Below are positions 1-8,324 of a stretch of 14,395 nt of DNA, in pieces. Numbering within the stretch: the stretch's first letter is position 1; every line of letters starts with the position of its first letter. The stretch is from Pseudanabaena sp. UBA1465. Its GTDB lineage: Bacteria > Cyanobacteriota > Cyanobacteriia > Pseudanabaenales > Pseudanabaenaceae. The translations under genes and the position numbers were made by a program. The DNA lies in NCBI GenBank assembly GCA_002325645.1, contig DCSN01000255.1, positions 1-14,395 of the forward strand, given 5' to 3'. The notes beneath the pieces are model-generated. The model was not told the origin of the DNA and ran no database searches. It saw only the letters and a list, made by a program, of their open reading frames with translations.

Positions 1-158
1 ACAATTTGTCGTTTACCAAATGTATTGTCAAAGCTTACAAATTTTTCTGCACTATCAATAACTATTTGTATTTCGGGAGAAAATTCATAAAGAAACAGTC
101 GAAAGAATTGCTTGTCTTGTTTACCTTCAACAAGTAAATATTTATTCAGTGTATCCAT
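1..158 (-). CDS. TOPRIM-like protein, N-terminal fragment (partial at window edge)
   Basis: Only the first 52 codons lie in the window. From an ATG at 158-156 the protein begins MDTLNKYLLVEGKQDKQFFR. The hydrophobic strand followed by VEGKxD, with Glu11 as the likely metal-binding acid, is the hallmark of the first TOPRIM motif found in OLD nucleases, DUF4435 (AriB of PARIS) and DUF3226 proteins. It starts 22 bp after the stop of the upstream AAA ATPase, so the two are almost certainly cotranscribed and probably act as an ATPase plus effector pair. There is no clear Shine-Dalgarno; the start may be coupled to translation of the ATPase gene. Which TOPRIM-like family it belongs to cannot be settled without the remaining sequence. 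Confidence 0.7.
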   Translation of the reverse strand, partial: MDTLNKYLLVEGKQDKQFFRLFLYEFSPEIQIVIDSAEKFVSFDNTFGKRQI

Positions 159-180
159 CTTAATAATTCTTTTATACTCA

Positions 181-1548
181 TCAGGAGTAAGCTTTAAATT
201 CGACATCTTCCGTATCTCCCTCCACACTTAAAGTATAATCAGAATCAATTGAGACATCATATTCCCAAACAGAAGTATCTGTTAAACTAACTTGCAATTC
301 TTCAAGTTCTTCGTCATAATCGGCAGGGACTATTGGCGAATGAGTACAGATGATTAATTGATGAGATGGAGAATGATTTGTTAAGTTATCAAGTAGCTTC
401 CTTTGCCAATCAATATGAAGAGAAATTTCAGGCTCATCAATTAGTATAATTCCTTGATTTGCAGTGTAGCAAGCATACAATAGCGAAAGGATTTGGTGTT
501 CACCTGATGACAAACCTTTTACTCCTTCAAATAAAGTTTGATTATCTACTTTGTACTTAAAACAAAAAGATGCTTGCTGAGAATCTTCAGTTTCTTTAGC
601 AAAAATTAGTTTTTTGTCAACCAAAAAGTTATTAACTGCCGCGAGATATAAATCTAAGTTTTCATAACATTCCTGCTGATACTTTAATAAATTGCTAAAA
701 AGTTTGTAACATACATCTAAAATAATATTTTGCCTTGTATTTATAGTCTCTAGATTTAAATTTTTCTGAGAAAGCGTAGTTTTTACTTGTTCAAGTACAG
801 GACGAAAGAAAATATTTTCTTCTTGAAATGGATGACTATCTAACTCATTAATCAAGTTATCTAATTCTAGATTTTTAGTTTCAATAGAACTATTTGCAAC
901 ATAATTATCCGATGTGACAGAATAAAAATCTACAAAATGTTCAATAAAAAATCTACGCTCAAGATTTGCAAGTTTTAATCTTGCATTTTTCAAATCCTCG
1001 GTTAATCCTTCAATCACCTCTGTAATTGCGGGATAAGAAAGTTGTGGTATAAATTCTCCAAAGACTTTTCTAGCATATAGTGTTTTTTCATTGATTGTAT
1101 CTTCATAGCTGTTCAAATGTTGCTGTTTAGATGAAAACCATGCATCAATCAGAAGTCTAAATGCTGGAATATAGGAAACTTCAACTAATGGCTCAAATCC
1201 ATCAATTCGAGTGATTTTTAGATTATCAACAGTTCCGTTAGCTACATCTTTAGGAATCTCAACTTTTTTACGGCGATCGCTTCTTGATACTCTAATTACA
1301 TTATCTTTGGTATTCCAAGATATGCTAAGCACATTATTATCGCTATAGGTAATCTCAATATGTCTAAATTTGAGATATTTAAATCTTTGGAAATCACTAT
1401 TAAGAGCATTGGCAATAATATGAAGAAAAGTAGTTTTTCCCACACCATTTGTGCCGTAAAGCAAATTAACTCCTGACTGAAATTTTTGATCGAAGTCAAA
1501 GCGATCATGAACTCCAATTGCTTTAACTCTAGTAATGTATATCGACAT
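181..1548 (-). CDS. AAA/ABC-type ATPase of the SMC/RecF/OLD class
   Basis: A 455-residue ATPase with all ABC-type motifs visible: Walker A GTNGVGKTT at residues 32-40, an LSSGE signature near 346-350, Walker B IILIDEPE near 367-374 and a switch histidine in CTHSP near 403. Between Walker A and the signature is a long, charged, largely helical insert (about 140-330), as in RecF/OLD-like proteins. The C-terminus is acidic and there is no TOPRIM domain, which instead appears to be the separate next gene. This split ATPase/TOPRIM order resembles AriA-AriB (PARIS) and other anti-phage pairs, but family membership is inferred. The ATG lies 11 bp after the csm5 stop with no good ribosome site, suggesting read-through from the csm operon. 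The gene is visibly more AT-rich than csm5 and carries a single HIP1 site, so it may have a separate origin. Confidence 0.85.
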   Translation of the reverse strand: MSIYITRVKAIGVHDRFDFDQKFQSGVNLLYGTNGVGKTTFLHIIANALNSDFQRFKYLKFRHIEITYSDNNVLSISWNTKDNVIRVSRSDRRKKVEIPKDVANGTVDNLKITRIDGFEPLVEVSYIPAFRLLIDAWFSSKQQHLNSYEDTINEKTLYARKVFGEFIPQLSYPAITEVIEGLTEDLKNARLKLANLERRFFIEHFVDFYSVTSDNYVANSSIETKNLELDNLINELDSHPFQEENIFFRPVLEQVKTTLSQKNLNLETINTRQNIILDVCYKLFSNLLKYQQECYENLDLYLAAVNNFLVDKKLIFAKETEDSQQASFCFKYKVDNQTLFEGVKGLSSGEHQILSLLYACYTANQGIILIDEPEISLHIDWQRKLLDNLTNHSPSHQLIICTHSPIVPADYDEELEELQVSLTDTSVWEYDVSIDSDYTLSVEGDTEDVEFKAYS

Positions 1549-1559
1549 AATTTTATTGT

Positions 1560-2882
1560 CTAATTTAGAGGCTTAAACATTGACCATCCTAACACAAATT
1601 GAATCTCCCTTTTAGCATTTGCCACAGTGCGCCGAGACTTAGGCGCTTCAAAATTCGGGGCTTTGATGCCGCAAGTGTCACGAACTTGGGCGCGTAACTC
1701 ATCATCTAATAATGTGCCGACAGTTGTTCCTGTCATGCCACTGCCCCAGCCGATTCTGAGGGCATAGGGACAGGTTTCTTTTTCATAGAATTTGTGAATG
1801 CGATCGTAATTTAGATTGATAGTTTGTCCATTAGTATCTTTAGCATTGATGTTATCCTTCACACCTTGCCAATAGTCATGCTCAAAGTTCCATTGCTCTT
1901 GAGCAAATTCTTTGCAAATTTTGACCAGATCATCAATGTTCTGAAAAGGTAATTGCATATTTTGTCGATGCTTAAACCATGACAACATTTCTTGATCGAT
2001 GCTGATTTCAAAGGGAACTTGCAGATTAGATACCATTTCCGCAAAGATGGAAGCACGATATTTTGCTTTGTCATCGTTGAAGTGACTAGTTACTAGCACT
2101 TCGGCAACTAGGGCTTGGTTATAGGTTACGGTTTGACCTTTAGCATTCAATTTTGTAAATTGTTCAATGGAGTCAGTATCGGTAACATGGACAGCACGCA
2201 TGATGTCAGTATTGGGATTGGGGCGATCCTGTACTGATGCGGCGCGATTTTGATAGGTTAAGCCATAGTTGGCAAATAACTCATCCATAAATAGGCTATC
2301 ATCGACAAATTTAGCGCGTGGCTTGAGATCGCCTAAGTTTTTTCGCAGTTTCTCTTCAATACTGCTGATTCTTTGCAGTTTAGGCACTCTAAATTCATCA
2401 GCGTGTTTGAGCAAGTAATAGGCGATCGCTGTTCTAATTGCCCCTTTAATCGAAGTCCCAGGAACATATAATTTCCCCATACCATTACGCATCATTGGGC
2501 GCAGGTCGGTAATTTTTTGTTCGGTAAGACGCTTACTGGCTCTGTATTCTGGAAAAATAGGTTTGTCGTCATCGGTTTCAGTTTCATACCAGCGATCGCC
2601 AAAAGCACTTTTTAAGAGCGATGTAATCTCTTGGCGATCTTCAATGCGATTGATGTATTCCTGCAACTTGCCTTCTTCTCGCAACGCTTGGGCTAGGGCA
2701 TCGCGATCGGGCAAATAAACGCGGTTGCCTGTTGCCACATATTCAAAGGGATTCAGCTTAGATACCTCGGAACCAATGTGAAACATTTGGCTGTAAAGTT
2801 GGAATTTCTTTACTTCGAGTTTGCGTTGTTCTCTGATGGCAGCGCGATCGGGCAAGGTAGTAATTTGAGTCATCATGTTCAC
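1560..2882 (-). CDS. csm5: Type III-A CRISPR RAMP protein Csm5
   Basis: Csm5 is the RAMP-fold subunit that caps the crRNA 3' end of the Csm complex and takes part in crRNA maturation. The 440-residue protein has the RAMP motif YVPGTSIKGAIRTAI near residues 140-154 and a glycine-rich loop GWGSGMTGTTVG near 379-390, the usual C-terminal feature. It follows csm4 directly, in canonical csm2-csm3-csm4-csm5 order. The start is uncertain: GTG at 2882 leaves 2 bp after the csm4 stop, while ATG codons at 2876 and 2873 are equally possible; AGAAG just upstream is a weak ribosome site. The length is within the upper normal range for Csm5. The stop is TAG, 11 bp before the ATPase gene. Confidence 0.9.
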   Translation of the reverse strand: MNMMTQITTLPDRAAIREQRKLEVKKFQLYSQMFHIGSEVSKLNPFEYVATGNRVYLPDRDALAQALREEGKLQEYINRIEDRQEITSLLKSAFGDRWYETETDDDKPIFPEYRASKRLTEQKITDLRPMMRNGMGKLYVPGTSIKGAIRTAIAYYLLKHADEFRVPKLQRISSIEEKLRKNLGDLKPRAKFVDDSLFMDELFANYGLTYQNRAASVQDRPNPNTDIMRAVHVTDTDSIEQFTKLNAKGQTVTYNQALVAEVLVTSHFNDDKAKYRASIFAEMVSNLQVPFEISIDQEMLSWFKHRQNMQLPFQNIDDLVKICKEFAQEQWNFEHDYWQGVKDNINAKDTNGQTINLNYDRIHKFYEKETCPYALRIGWGSGMTGTTVGTLLDDELRAQVRDTCGIKAPNFEAPKSRRTVANAKREIQFVLGWSMFKPLN

Positions 2883-2884
2883 TT

Positions 2885-3871
2885 CTATTTGATTTTGATC
2901 GGCAGACTGACGGCAATTCCACTGCGGTATATTTGGTGTTGCGAAAACTCAGGAGGTGTAACGTTAGCGAGTTTACCTCTGGGGAATTCACGAAATACAG
3001 AACCTTCAGCAAACATGATCACTTTTTTACGCCTCTGATTCTTGCTAGATGACGTAATCCAGCCGCCACGCTCTTGTAATTCATAGCTGGAATTTTCAAG
3101 AGAAATTAAATTTTCATCATCCCAATAGAGACTGATTAGACTTTGAGCATTTTTATCTTTGAATTTAACAAGGCTATCCCATGTTTTATCCAAATCATGC
3201 CATGAAGGTTCAAATTGACCTGCACCACTAGATCTTTCGCCCCCTAGTCCTTCTTCTCCTAATAGTCTAATTGCTGCCTCAAGATCGTTAAGATCATTGT
3301 CTAAGATTTCATTCTTAAACTTGATTAGGAAATACAAACCAGATTTATCGTTTGGTTTAGAACGATAACGCACAAAAGATGTGTGATATAGATTGGTGGC
3401 GCGAGTGTTGCGATCGATGGCAATTTTAGGCTGTTTGTCAATGTCAAAACATTTATTGTAAAAGTTTTCAGGAAGATTTTCTGACGGATCAAAACTTTCA
3501 TTCTGATACCAGCTTTTCCATGTTTCTAAATCCAAGAAATTAAGCTTCTTGTAGTCCTTAGCAATTTTGAGATCGTCACCAATAGGATAGTTAATTGGAG
3601 GCTGTTTTGGGCGCGGTAAAAAATAGGTGGTTTCGCTATCCTGTTCTCTATAAATAAAGCTAGAACTAAGCCGAAAAGGTACTTCTTCCTGATGAAAACG
3701 CTGAAGTAAAGTATCAACATTTTTACCAAGACGGGCGTAAGAAATCACTAAGGCACTAAACAGTGTGTCCGATCGCACTCGTTCGCTAGTTTCTTCCATG
3801 CCAATGCCCAATTCACCAAAATGAGCAGGATTATTTTTGAAGTCTAGCTTGACTAACTTCCATTTGCTCAT
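2885..3871 (-). CDS. csm4: Type III-A CRISPR RAMP protein Csm4
   Basis: Csm4 is the RAMP subunit that binds the 5' handle of the crRNA and joins the Csm3 backbone to Cas10. The 328-residue protein has the expected N-terminal ferredoxin-like start (KWKLVKLDF), the segment SERVRSDTLFSALVISYARLG typical of Csm4 (residues about 29-49), and the glycine-rich loop LGEEGLGGERSSGAGQF near 202-218, which closely matches the family pattern. Its ATG is 2 bp after the csm3 stop, preceded by an AGGAA ribosome site, showing tight operon packing. No catalytic role is expected. The identification is firm from motif and gene order. Confidence 0.93.
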   Translation of the reverse strand: MSKWKLVKLDFKNNPAHFGELGIGMEETSERVRSDTLFSALVISYARLGKNVDTLLQRFHQEEVPFRLSSSFIYREQDSETTYFLPRPKQPPINYPIGDDLKIAKDYKKLNFLDLETWKSWYQNESFDPSENLPENFYNKCFDIDKQPKIAIDRNTRATNLYHTSFVRYRSKPNDKSGLYFLIKFKNEILDNDLNDLEAAIRLLGEEGLGGERSSGAGQFEPSWHDLDKTWDSLVKFKDKNAQSLISLYWDDENLISLENSSYELQERGGWITSSSKNQRRKKVIMFAEGSVFREFPRGKLANVTPPEFSQHQIYRSGIAVSLPIKIK

Positions 3872-3873
3872 AG

Positions 3874-4824
3874 TTAGCTGTTTCCTGCGGGTAATAGGGC
3901 TTGGACAGCATCAGTAACCTTCGCAAATTCATTGAGAAGTTGCTCTGTGTTAGCTGCCTCTGTGAGTGTTTCTTGTTTGACGCGATCGACATTACCGATT
4001 GTTCTGTAATAGTTTAAATCACGATAGAAAAGCTGGAATTTCTCAAAGGCAACTTTGCCATAGCCGCGTGAGCCATGTCCACCAAGGGCATCATCTTCAA
4101 GAATTGCAAGGGCGATCGCCAAGTTTTGTAAATCCTTAACTGCTTGTTCTGGATTCTCAACGGTATAGACCAGTTCAAATTCAAAAATTGCACCCGCAGG
4201 CACACGCTCTAGTTGGCGAGGGTTAGCGGCGGCAGTAATACGATCCATGCCATTCTCAAATTTCCATTCGGTCATGTATAGACCTGTATCAATAGCTTTG
4301 AGCTTTTCAGCAGAATCAACAGTCAAATGACAATCACGCACGATTAGACGTGCAGGAGAATTACGACCATTTTTAACTTTGTGATGTTTTACTCCATGAA
4401 ACATTTTCTCATCATTACCATCGCGCTCTAAGTTTTCTTGTGATCGCACAATCTCTTCTGGAAGCCAGCAAGCTTTTCCTGTTGAGCCAAACACACGACT
4501 TAGCTCACAATTATTAGCTCCTTCAAATCTAAGCTCATTTAGTGAATAGCCTGGCTCCAAATCATCGCTTTCATAGCGAAATGTTTTCACACCACCATCG
4601 CGGTTTGCAGGTTTATTCAGGAAGCGCTCCAAAATAGAACGCATCTTTCCCTTGATCGATGAACCTGGTAAGTAAGGATGACGAGTAAGTGGATCTCGGA
4701 CAACAGCTTTGTCAATACCGCCGATATCGAGGCTCATACTACCACCACCGATATGTAAACCAGTTTTAACAACTAAATTACTGGTGAGTTTCAACTTGCC
4801 AAGCAAGGGATTTTGGGTTTTCAT
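3874..4824 (-). CDS. csm3: Type III-A backbone RNase Csm3
   Basis: Csm3 forms the repeated backbone of the Csm complex and cuts bound target RNA every 6 nt. The 316-residue protein shows TGLHIGGG at 21-28, then the catalytic loop DIGGIDKAVVRDP, where Asp38 aligns with the catalytic Asp33 of the Streptococcus thermophilus protein. The RAMP motif YLPGSSIKGKMRSILE (about 51-66) and the C-terminal glycine loop GGHGSRGYGKV follow. All residues needed for target RNA cleavage therefore appear present. At 316 residues it is longer than the roughly 220-residue Firmicutes proteins. The ATG shares its A with the csm2 TAA stop, and an AGGAGG sits 12 bp upstream inside csm2. Confidence 0.95.
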   Translation of the reverse strand: MKTQNPLLGKLKLTSNLVVKTGLHIGGGSMSLDIGGIDKAVVRDPLTRHPYLPGSSIKGKMRSILERFLNKPANRDGGVKTFRYESDDLEPGYSLNELRFEGANNCELSRVFGSTGKACWLPEEIVRSQENLERDGNDEKMFHGVKHHKVKNGRNSPARLIVRDCHLTVDSAEKLKAIDTGLYMTEWKFENGMDRITAAANPRQLERVPAGAIFEFELVYTVENPEQAVKDLQNLAIALAILEDDALGGHGSRGYGKVAFEKFQLFYRDLNYYRTIGNVDRVKQETLTEAANTEQLLNEFAKVTDAVQALLPAGNS

Positions 4825-5330
4825 TATTGGTCTTTGCCTCCTGCGGCTTTGTGGTATGCAATGATAGCTTCAATCAACTGAACAAGGCGAAAAAAATCTT
4901 CCATATCCATGTCTTTTTTTAGAGCAGCTTCCAAAACCTTTTTTAACGGTTCAACTGGTCCTGGATTGCGATCAGTTGCTTGTCTTGCTGCTGCGTATGC
5001 TAGTTTCGGTCTTAGTAAATGCAATTCAGACTTGACATCTTCTGGCAAATCAGTTAATCCAGAAGTTTTTACCTTCAATCGATTTATAGCATCTAAAAAC
5101 TTGCGGATTTGAGTAGTTTTTAGCTTGGGATCTTGCTCTTGAGCCAGTTTTCGACCTAGTTTTTCTGTGTCTTCAACTAATTCACGGGTTTTGTACTCTT
5201 TTAGCCCATTTTTGAATTGGCTAATTTTCTTTGTCATCAAAGTTACTATATCTTCATCTTCTGTAGAAGTGCTGGTAGAACTTTGTGGGGCTGCTTGATT
5301 GGGCTTAAATGGTCTACTGGGTTGGTTCAT
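4824..5330 (-). CDS. csm2: Type III-A small subunit Csm2
   Basis: Csm2 is the helical small subunit that lines the inner filament of the Csm complex and contacts the crRNA-target duplex. The 168-residue protein has a polar, probably disordered N-terminus of about 25 residues rich in Pro, Ser and Thr. A helical body follows with the family signatures TTQIRKFLDAINRLK (about 72-86), LRPKLAYAAARQ (about 106-117) and a C-terminal LVQLIEAIIAYHKAAGG. It lies 5 bp after the Uma2-like gene and overlaps csm3 by one base. No Shine-Dalgarno is visible before the ATG, so translation may be coupled to the preceding gene. Confidence 0.92.
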   Translation of the reverse strand: MNQPSRPFKPNQAAPQSSTSTSTEDEDIVTLMTKKISQFKNGLKEYKTRELVEDTEKLGRKLAQEQDPKLKTTQIRKFLDAINRLKVKTSGLTDLPEDVKSELHLLRPKLAYAAARQATDRNPGPVEPLKKVLEAALKKDMDMEDFFRLVQLIEAIIAYHKAAGGKDQ

Positions 5331-5335
5331 ATTAG

Positions 5336-5899
5336 TTAAACTTGTAAAATTTGATTGGCTGTGATCGCTAATTCTGGCAATAAAGGCGATCGCAGAACTT
5401 CGTCACCCTGATATACAGTTTCTTCGTATAGACCCTCCACTAATTGTAAAATTGAAACCTTGTTCGAGATTGGATCGATAATCCAATATTCGGGAACACC
5501 TGCGGCAGCGTATTCTGTGCGCTTGTAGCGATAGTCGGTTTTCACCGAATCAGGGCTGACCACTTCCACCACCAGCAAAGCTCCAGAATCTAGAACTGCG
5601 GACACTTCGCGTAATTCATTTGCTCTTGCGAGCGTAGTTACGCATAAGTCTGGCAAACGCGATCGCCGCCATGCAGTCCGCACACCAAACATTTGTAGAG
5701 CAATCCAAGGTAAATTTTGGCGGCGAATTTCTGTCATTAGAAATTCACTAATACCAAAGATGATCAAAGCGTGTAACCCAGTGGGCGGATTCATTAGAAT
5801 TAGTTCTCCATCAAATAATTCATAGCGGTTATCAGTACCATCGTTGTATTTGAGATAATCATCAAAACTGAGACTAGGCTTAGTGGCAATTGCAATCAT
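5336..5899 (-). CDS. Uma2-family (DUF820) PD-(D/E)XK nuclease-like protein
   Basis: The protein matches the Uma2 family, restriction-endonuclease-fold proteins that are very numerous in cyanobacteria and mostly of unknown role. From the chosen start it has 187 residues: SFDDYLKYN, then YELFDGELILM near the N-terminus, LPDLCV with Asp84, VVEVVSPDS with Glu112 and YRYKRTEY with Lys126, which together form the D-ExK-type site, and the family-typical GVPEYWIIDP. An in-frame ATG exists 36 bp further upstream, but the ATG at 5899-5897 is preferred because GGAGG lies 9 bp before it and it overlaps the cas10 TGA as ATGA. The gene is inserted between cas10 and csm2, two genes that normally adjoin. It could be a nuclease accessory of the Csm module or a hitchhiker; the active site looks intact. 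Confidence 0.88.
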   Translation of the reverse strand: MIAIATKPSLSFDDYLKYNDGTDNRYELFDGELILMNPPTGLHALIIFGISEFLMTEIRRQNLPWIALQMFGVRTAWRRSRLPDLCVTTLARANELREVSAVLDSGALLVVEVVSPDSVKTDYRYKRTEYAAAGVPEYWIIDPISNKVSILQLVEGLYEETVYQGDEVLRSPLLPELAITANQILQV

Positions 5900-8226
5900 T
5901 GGTTTGTTCCTCCACGATTTAGTAATTCGATCCATGTGGCGATCGCCCTGAAATAGGTTGCATTGTACGGACTCTTGAGCGATGTACTGATTTTAGTAAA
6001 TTCAGGATTACCGCGAAGGCGATCGGGTAAACGCGCTAACGTATAAGCAATTTTGGGTAAATGCAAGAAGTAGCGAATATCTTTATCTTGATTGGCATAT
6101 TGCTTAACAGCACGTTTATCCTCAAATTCTTCTATTTTCTGTTCTTGGATTTGAGCAGTGGCTAAAAGATTGTGAGTGAAGTTACGCGAAACTTGAGCAT
6201 CTGATTTCAATAAAGTTTGGATTGCTCTGGCGATCGCCAACACACCAAAAAGCTTCAATTCCTCCTTAGTTTGGATATACTTCACTGCTTCTTTCAAAGA
6301 AGATATCTCATCGACCTGAACATTTTCCATTCCAAGCCATTCTTCCCACTTAAACGCTTGCCCAAATAATCCCAAGCTATCACGACCATTGCCTTTAGCT
6401 TTACTTTCGGCTTCTCCCGAAGAATCTGCTGATTGATAAAGGGGAAACTTCGCATCATCGATACTGATACCACCCGAAATTGTAATATCTGGATGGTTGC
6501 CAGTATAGGCGCGAAATGATTGATAAATATCAAAGGCAAATTCGACAACTTCATTCCAAGCACCACTAATAAATAGATCATCGCCTCCTGCGTAGATAAA
6601 CATGAGATTGCGGCGACTAAAGTTTTTATCCGATGATGTAGTTAAAGTTTGAACTTTTTCGGGCAAGTTGTTGGTGCGATCGCCTGCCAAACTATTGAGA
6701 TAAACCTTAAAGAAATAGCTCATCTGACGCGACAAACTCGCCACTCTTGGTAATGAATAATTATGATCATCCAAACCATGAGCAAAAATTTGTCCTAAGT
6801 GATCGACATCCATCCGTAAATAACCTACACGGTTAATACCTTGAGCATTGGCAGCTAATTCTTCGGCTCTAGGAAATTGGTTTTCGGTAATTTCTTGATA
6901 ATATCTACCCATCAACATCAAGACAGTAGATCCTTTTGTGTAATTGATAGTCTCCCAGTTGTTAATCCAGTAGATTGTTTCAATTTCAAGATTAGGAATT
7001 AGTTTAATGGCTTGAAATAAATGATAGTAGTATTCATTAATTTTAATAGAATATCTTGCCCCTTCACTAGATTCTTTAGTTGTTCTAAAAATAGCTGAAG
7101 TATCAGGTAATTGCTCGCCAAGTCTGAACATATCTCGACAAGTCTTGCAAGCAAGAGGAGATTCTTGCTCATGTTTATTGATTGGTTTTAGATCGTCAGT
7201 ATCATCACGGTGACAAACTTTGCAAGGTTGATAACTATGCTTTGTCGCTAATAATTTATTGCTATCATTTTGTTGAATTTGATTAACAAATTTTCTGTTT
7301 TTCTGTACTGCTAGTTTAGCGATCGCTTTATTCCAACACTCACGAAACTTAGATGAGCCAACATCTTGAGCTTCACAAAATGCGTAATCTAGAGAAAAGA
7401 AAATCTTGCCTTGAAAGGTTTTCAATAGCCATTCATTAAATTTATTTTGGATAATCTTTAAATTATCTTCTAATGATTTTGTGTGACCACCAGTAAGAAT
7501 AAATAAATTACCACCACCCGCATAAATTACATTAGTACGCGGCAAATTAAACTTTGCTAAAATCTGCTGCACAATTTCTTCGGCAACGAGTTCCAGATAA
7601 AAACTTCTTGCCCTCAAAGACTTCAAAGCACCATCAGATGAAATGGTATAAATAAAGTTTTGAATACCCGACAAACTACCCGCAATCAAATGAAATTTAG
7701 ATTCAGCATCAGATTCTTGATTTTGTGACAAGGCTACTGCAACCGCCGCCGTCATTCTCGCGGCATCAACTAGTGCCGTGTGCGAATCGCCATAGCTAAC
7801 GCATGAACCATATTTTTCCAGAATAAATGTTAGAAAACTAAGATCGTTCCAGCGATCACTACTTAGATGAGTTTTAATTTCAGTGGCAATTCTCGCTTGA
7901 TATTCTTGTAAATTTTGTTGATTAGGTTGATCAGCGATCGGATAAGGAATAGTTGGATAACCTTCAGAATTACAGCTTATTTCATGTAATGCCACATAAT
8001 AATTTCCATTCGATCCTTTGCCATCGGGTAGTTTTACGCGATCGAACAATAGCGACAAAGTATTAACTTCGCGGTTAAGTCCTAAAAGCTCTCTAGCCTT
8101 TTTGATTATCTCATTTTCTTCACTATTTAGTTTGCAAACACTGAGCAAGCTTTCACCAAGCAGATCGGCGATCGCCACTTGAAACACTTCTAATACAATT
8201 TGAGCGGAATCTAAACTATTAGCCAT
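5896..8226 (-). CDS. cas10: Cas10/Csm1, type III-A large subunit with cyclase palm and no evident HD domain
   Basis: Cas10 is the signature subunit of type III complexes; its palm polymerase converts ATP to cyclic oligoadenylate when target RNA is bound. The 776-residue protein shows a first palm (YAGGGNLFIL at about 235-244), a zinc-binding linker with CxxC pairs at 335/338 and 360/363, a second palm containing MDVDHLG (about 472-478) and the catalytic GGDD at 547-550. The motif KGNGRDSLGLFG follows (about 611-622), and a helical C-terminal domain closes the chain. The N-terminus lacks a His-Asp pair: where Csm1 proteins have LLHDIGK this one reads ADLLGESL, and the later DH before TAAIA is VDAARMTAA. 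Only about 50 residues precede the SLLFDRVKLPD element. DNA cleavage by this subunit is therefore unlikely, while cyclase activity should be intact. It starts 98 bp after the CARF-RelE gene. Confidence 0.95.
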   Translation of the reverse strand: MANSLDSAQIVLEVFQVAIADLLGESLLSVCKLNSEENEIIKKARELLGLNREVNTLSLLFDRVKLPDGKGSNGNYYVALHEISCNSEGYPTIPYPIADQPNQQNLQEYQARIATEIKTHLSSDRWNDLSFLTFILEKYGSCVSYGDSHTALVDAARMTAAVAVALSQNQESDAESKFHLIAGSLSGIQNFIYTISSDGALKSLRARSFYLELVAEEIVQQILAKFNLPRTNVIYAGGGNLFILTGGHTKSLEDNLKIIQNKFNEWLLKTFQGKIFFSLDYAFCEAQDVGSSKFRECWNKAIAKLAVQKNRKFVNQIQQNDSNKLLATKHSYQPCKVCHRDDTDDLKPINKHEQESPLACKTCRDMFRLGEQLPDTSAIFRTTKESSEGARYSIKINEYYYHLFQAIKLIPNLEIETIYWINNWETINYTKGSTVLMLMGRYYQEITENQFPRAEELAANAQGINRVGYLRMDVDHLGQIFAHGLDDHNYSLPRVASLSRQMSYFFKVYLNSLAGDRTNNLPEKVQTLTTSSDKNFSRRNLMFIYAGGDDLFISGAWNEVVEFAFDIYQSFRAYTGNHPDITISGGISIDDAKFPLYQSADSSGEAESKAKGNGRDSLGLFGQAFKWEEWLGMENVQVDEISSLKEAVKYIQTKEELKLFGVLAIARAIQTLLKSDAQVSRNFTHNLLATAQIQEQKIEEFEDKRAVKQYANQDKDIRYFLHLPKIAYTLARLPDRLRGNPEFTKISTSLKSPYNATYFRAIATWIELLNRGGTNQ
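5909..5913 (-). promoter_or_regulatory. Ribosome binding site that sets the Uma2 start
   Basis: GGAGG on the minus strand lies inside the end of cas10, 9 bp before the ATG at 5899-5897. It favours this start over the ATG 36 bp upstream. Confidence 0.7.
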
Positions 8227-8324
8227 TTTGTTTTACCCATATTGAGGAGCTTACATTTCCTTTTTCTCGAAAATTAGGCGATCGCTTTTTTATAGATTGA
8301 GATGGGGGGGTGAAGAGGCGATCG

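Noticed and set aside
2778..3038. Plus-strand open frames such as 2778-3038, 4909-5112, 8605-8880, 11415-11627 and 13415-13639
   Set aside because: They lie wholly antisense to or overlapping well-identified cas genes, have no recognisable protein features and are best explained as chance frames.
5900..5935. Upstream ATG at 5935 for the Uma2-like gene
   Set aside because: It would overlap cas10 by 40 bp and lacks a ribosome site, while the ATG at 5899 has GGAGG at 9 bp and starts at the usual family N-terminus.
8227..8324. TATAAA at 8294-8289 on the minus strand and a C7 run between CARF-RelE and cas10 as a cas10 promoter
   Set aside because: No acceptable -35 hexamer lies at 16-18 bp spacing; the 98-bp gap could equally be read through. 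It holds two HIP1 octamers (8278-8285 and 8318-8325) and no strong hairpin.
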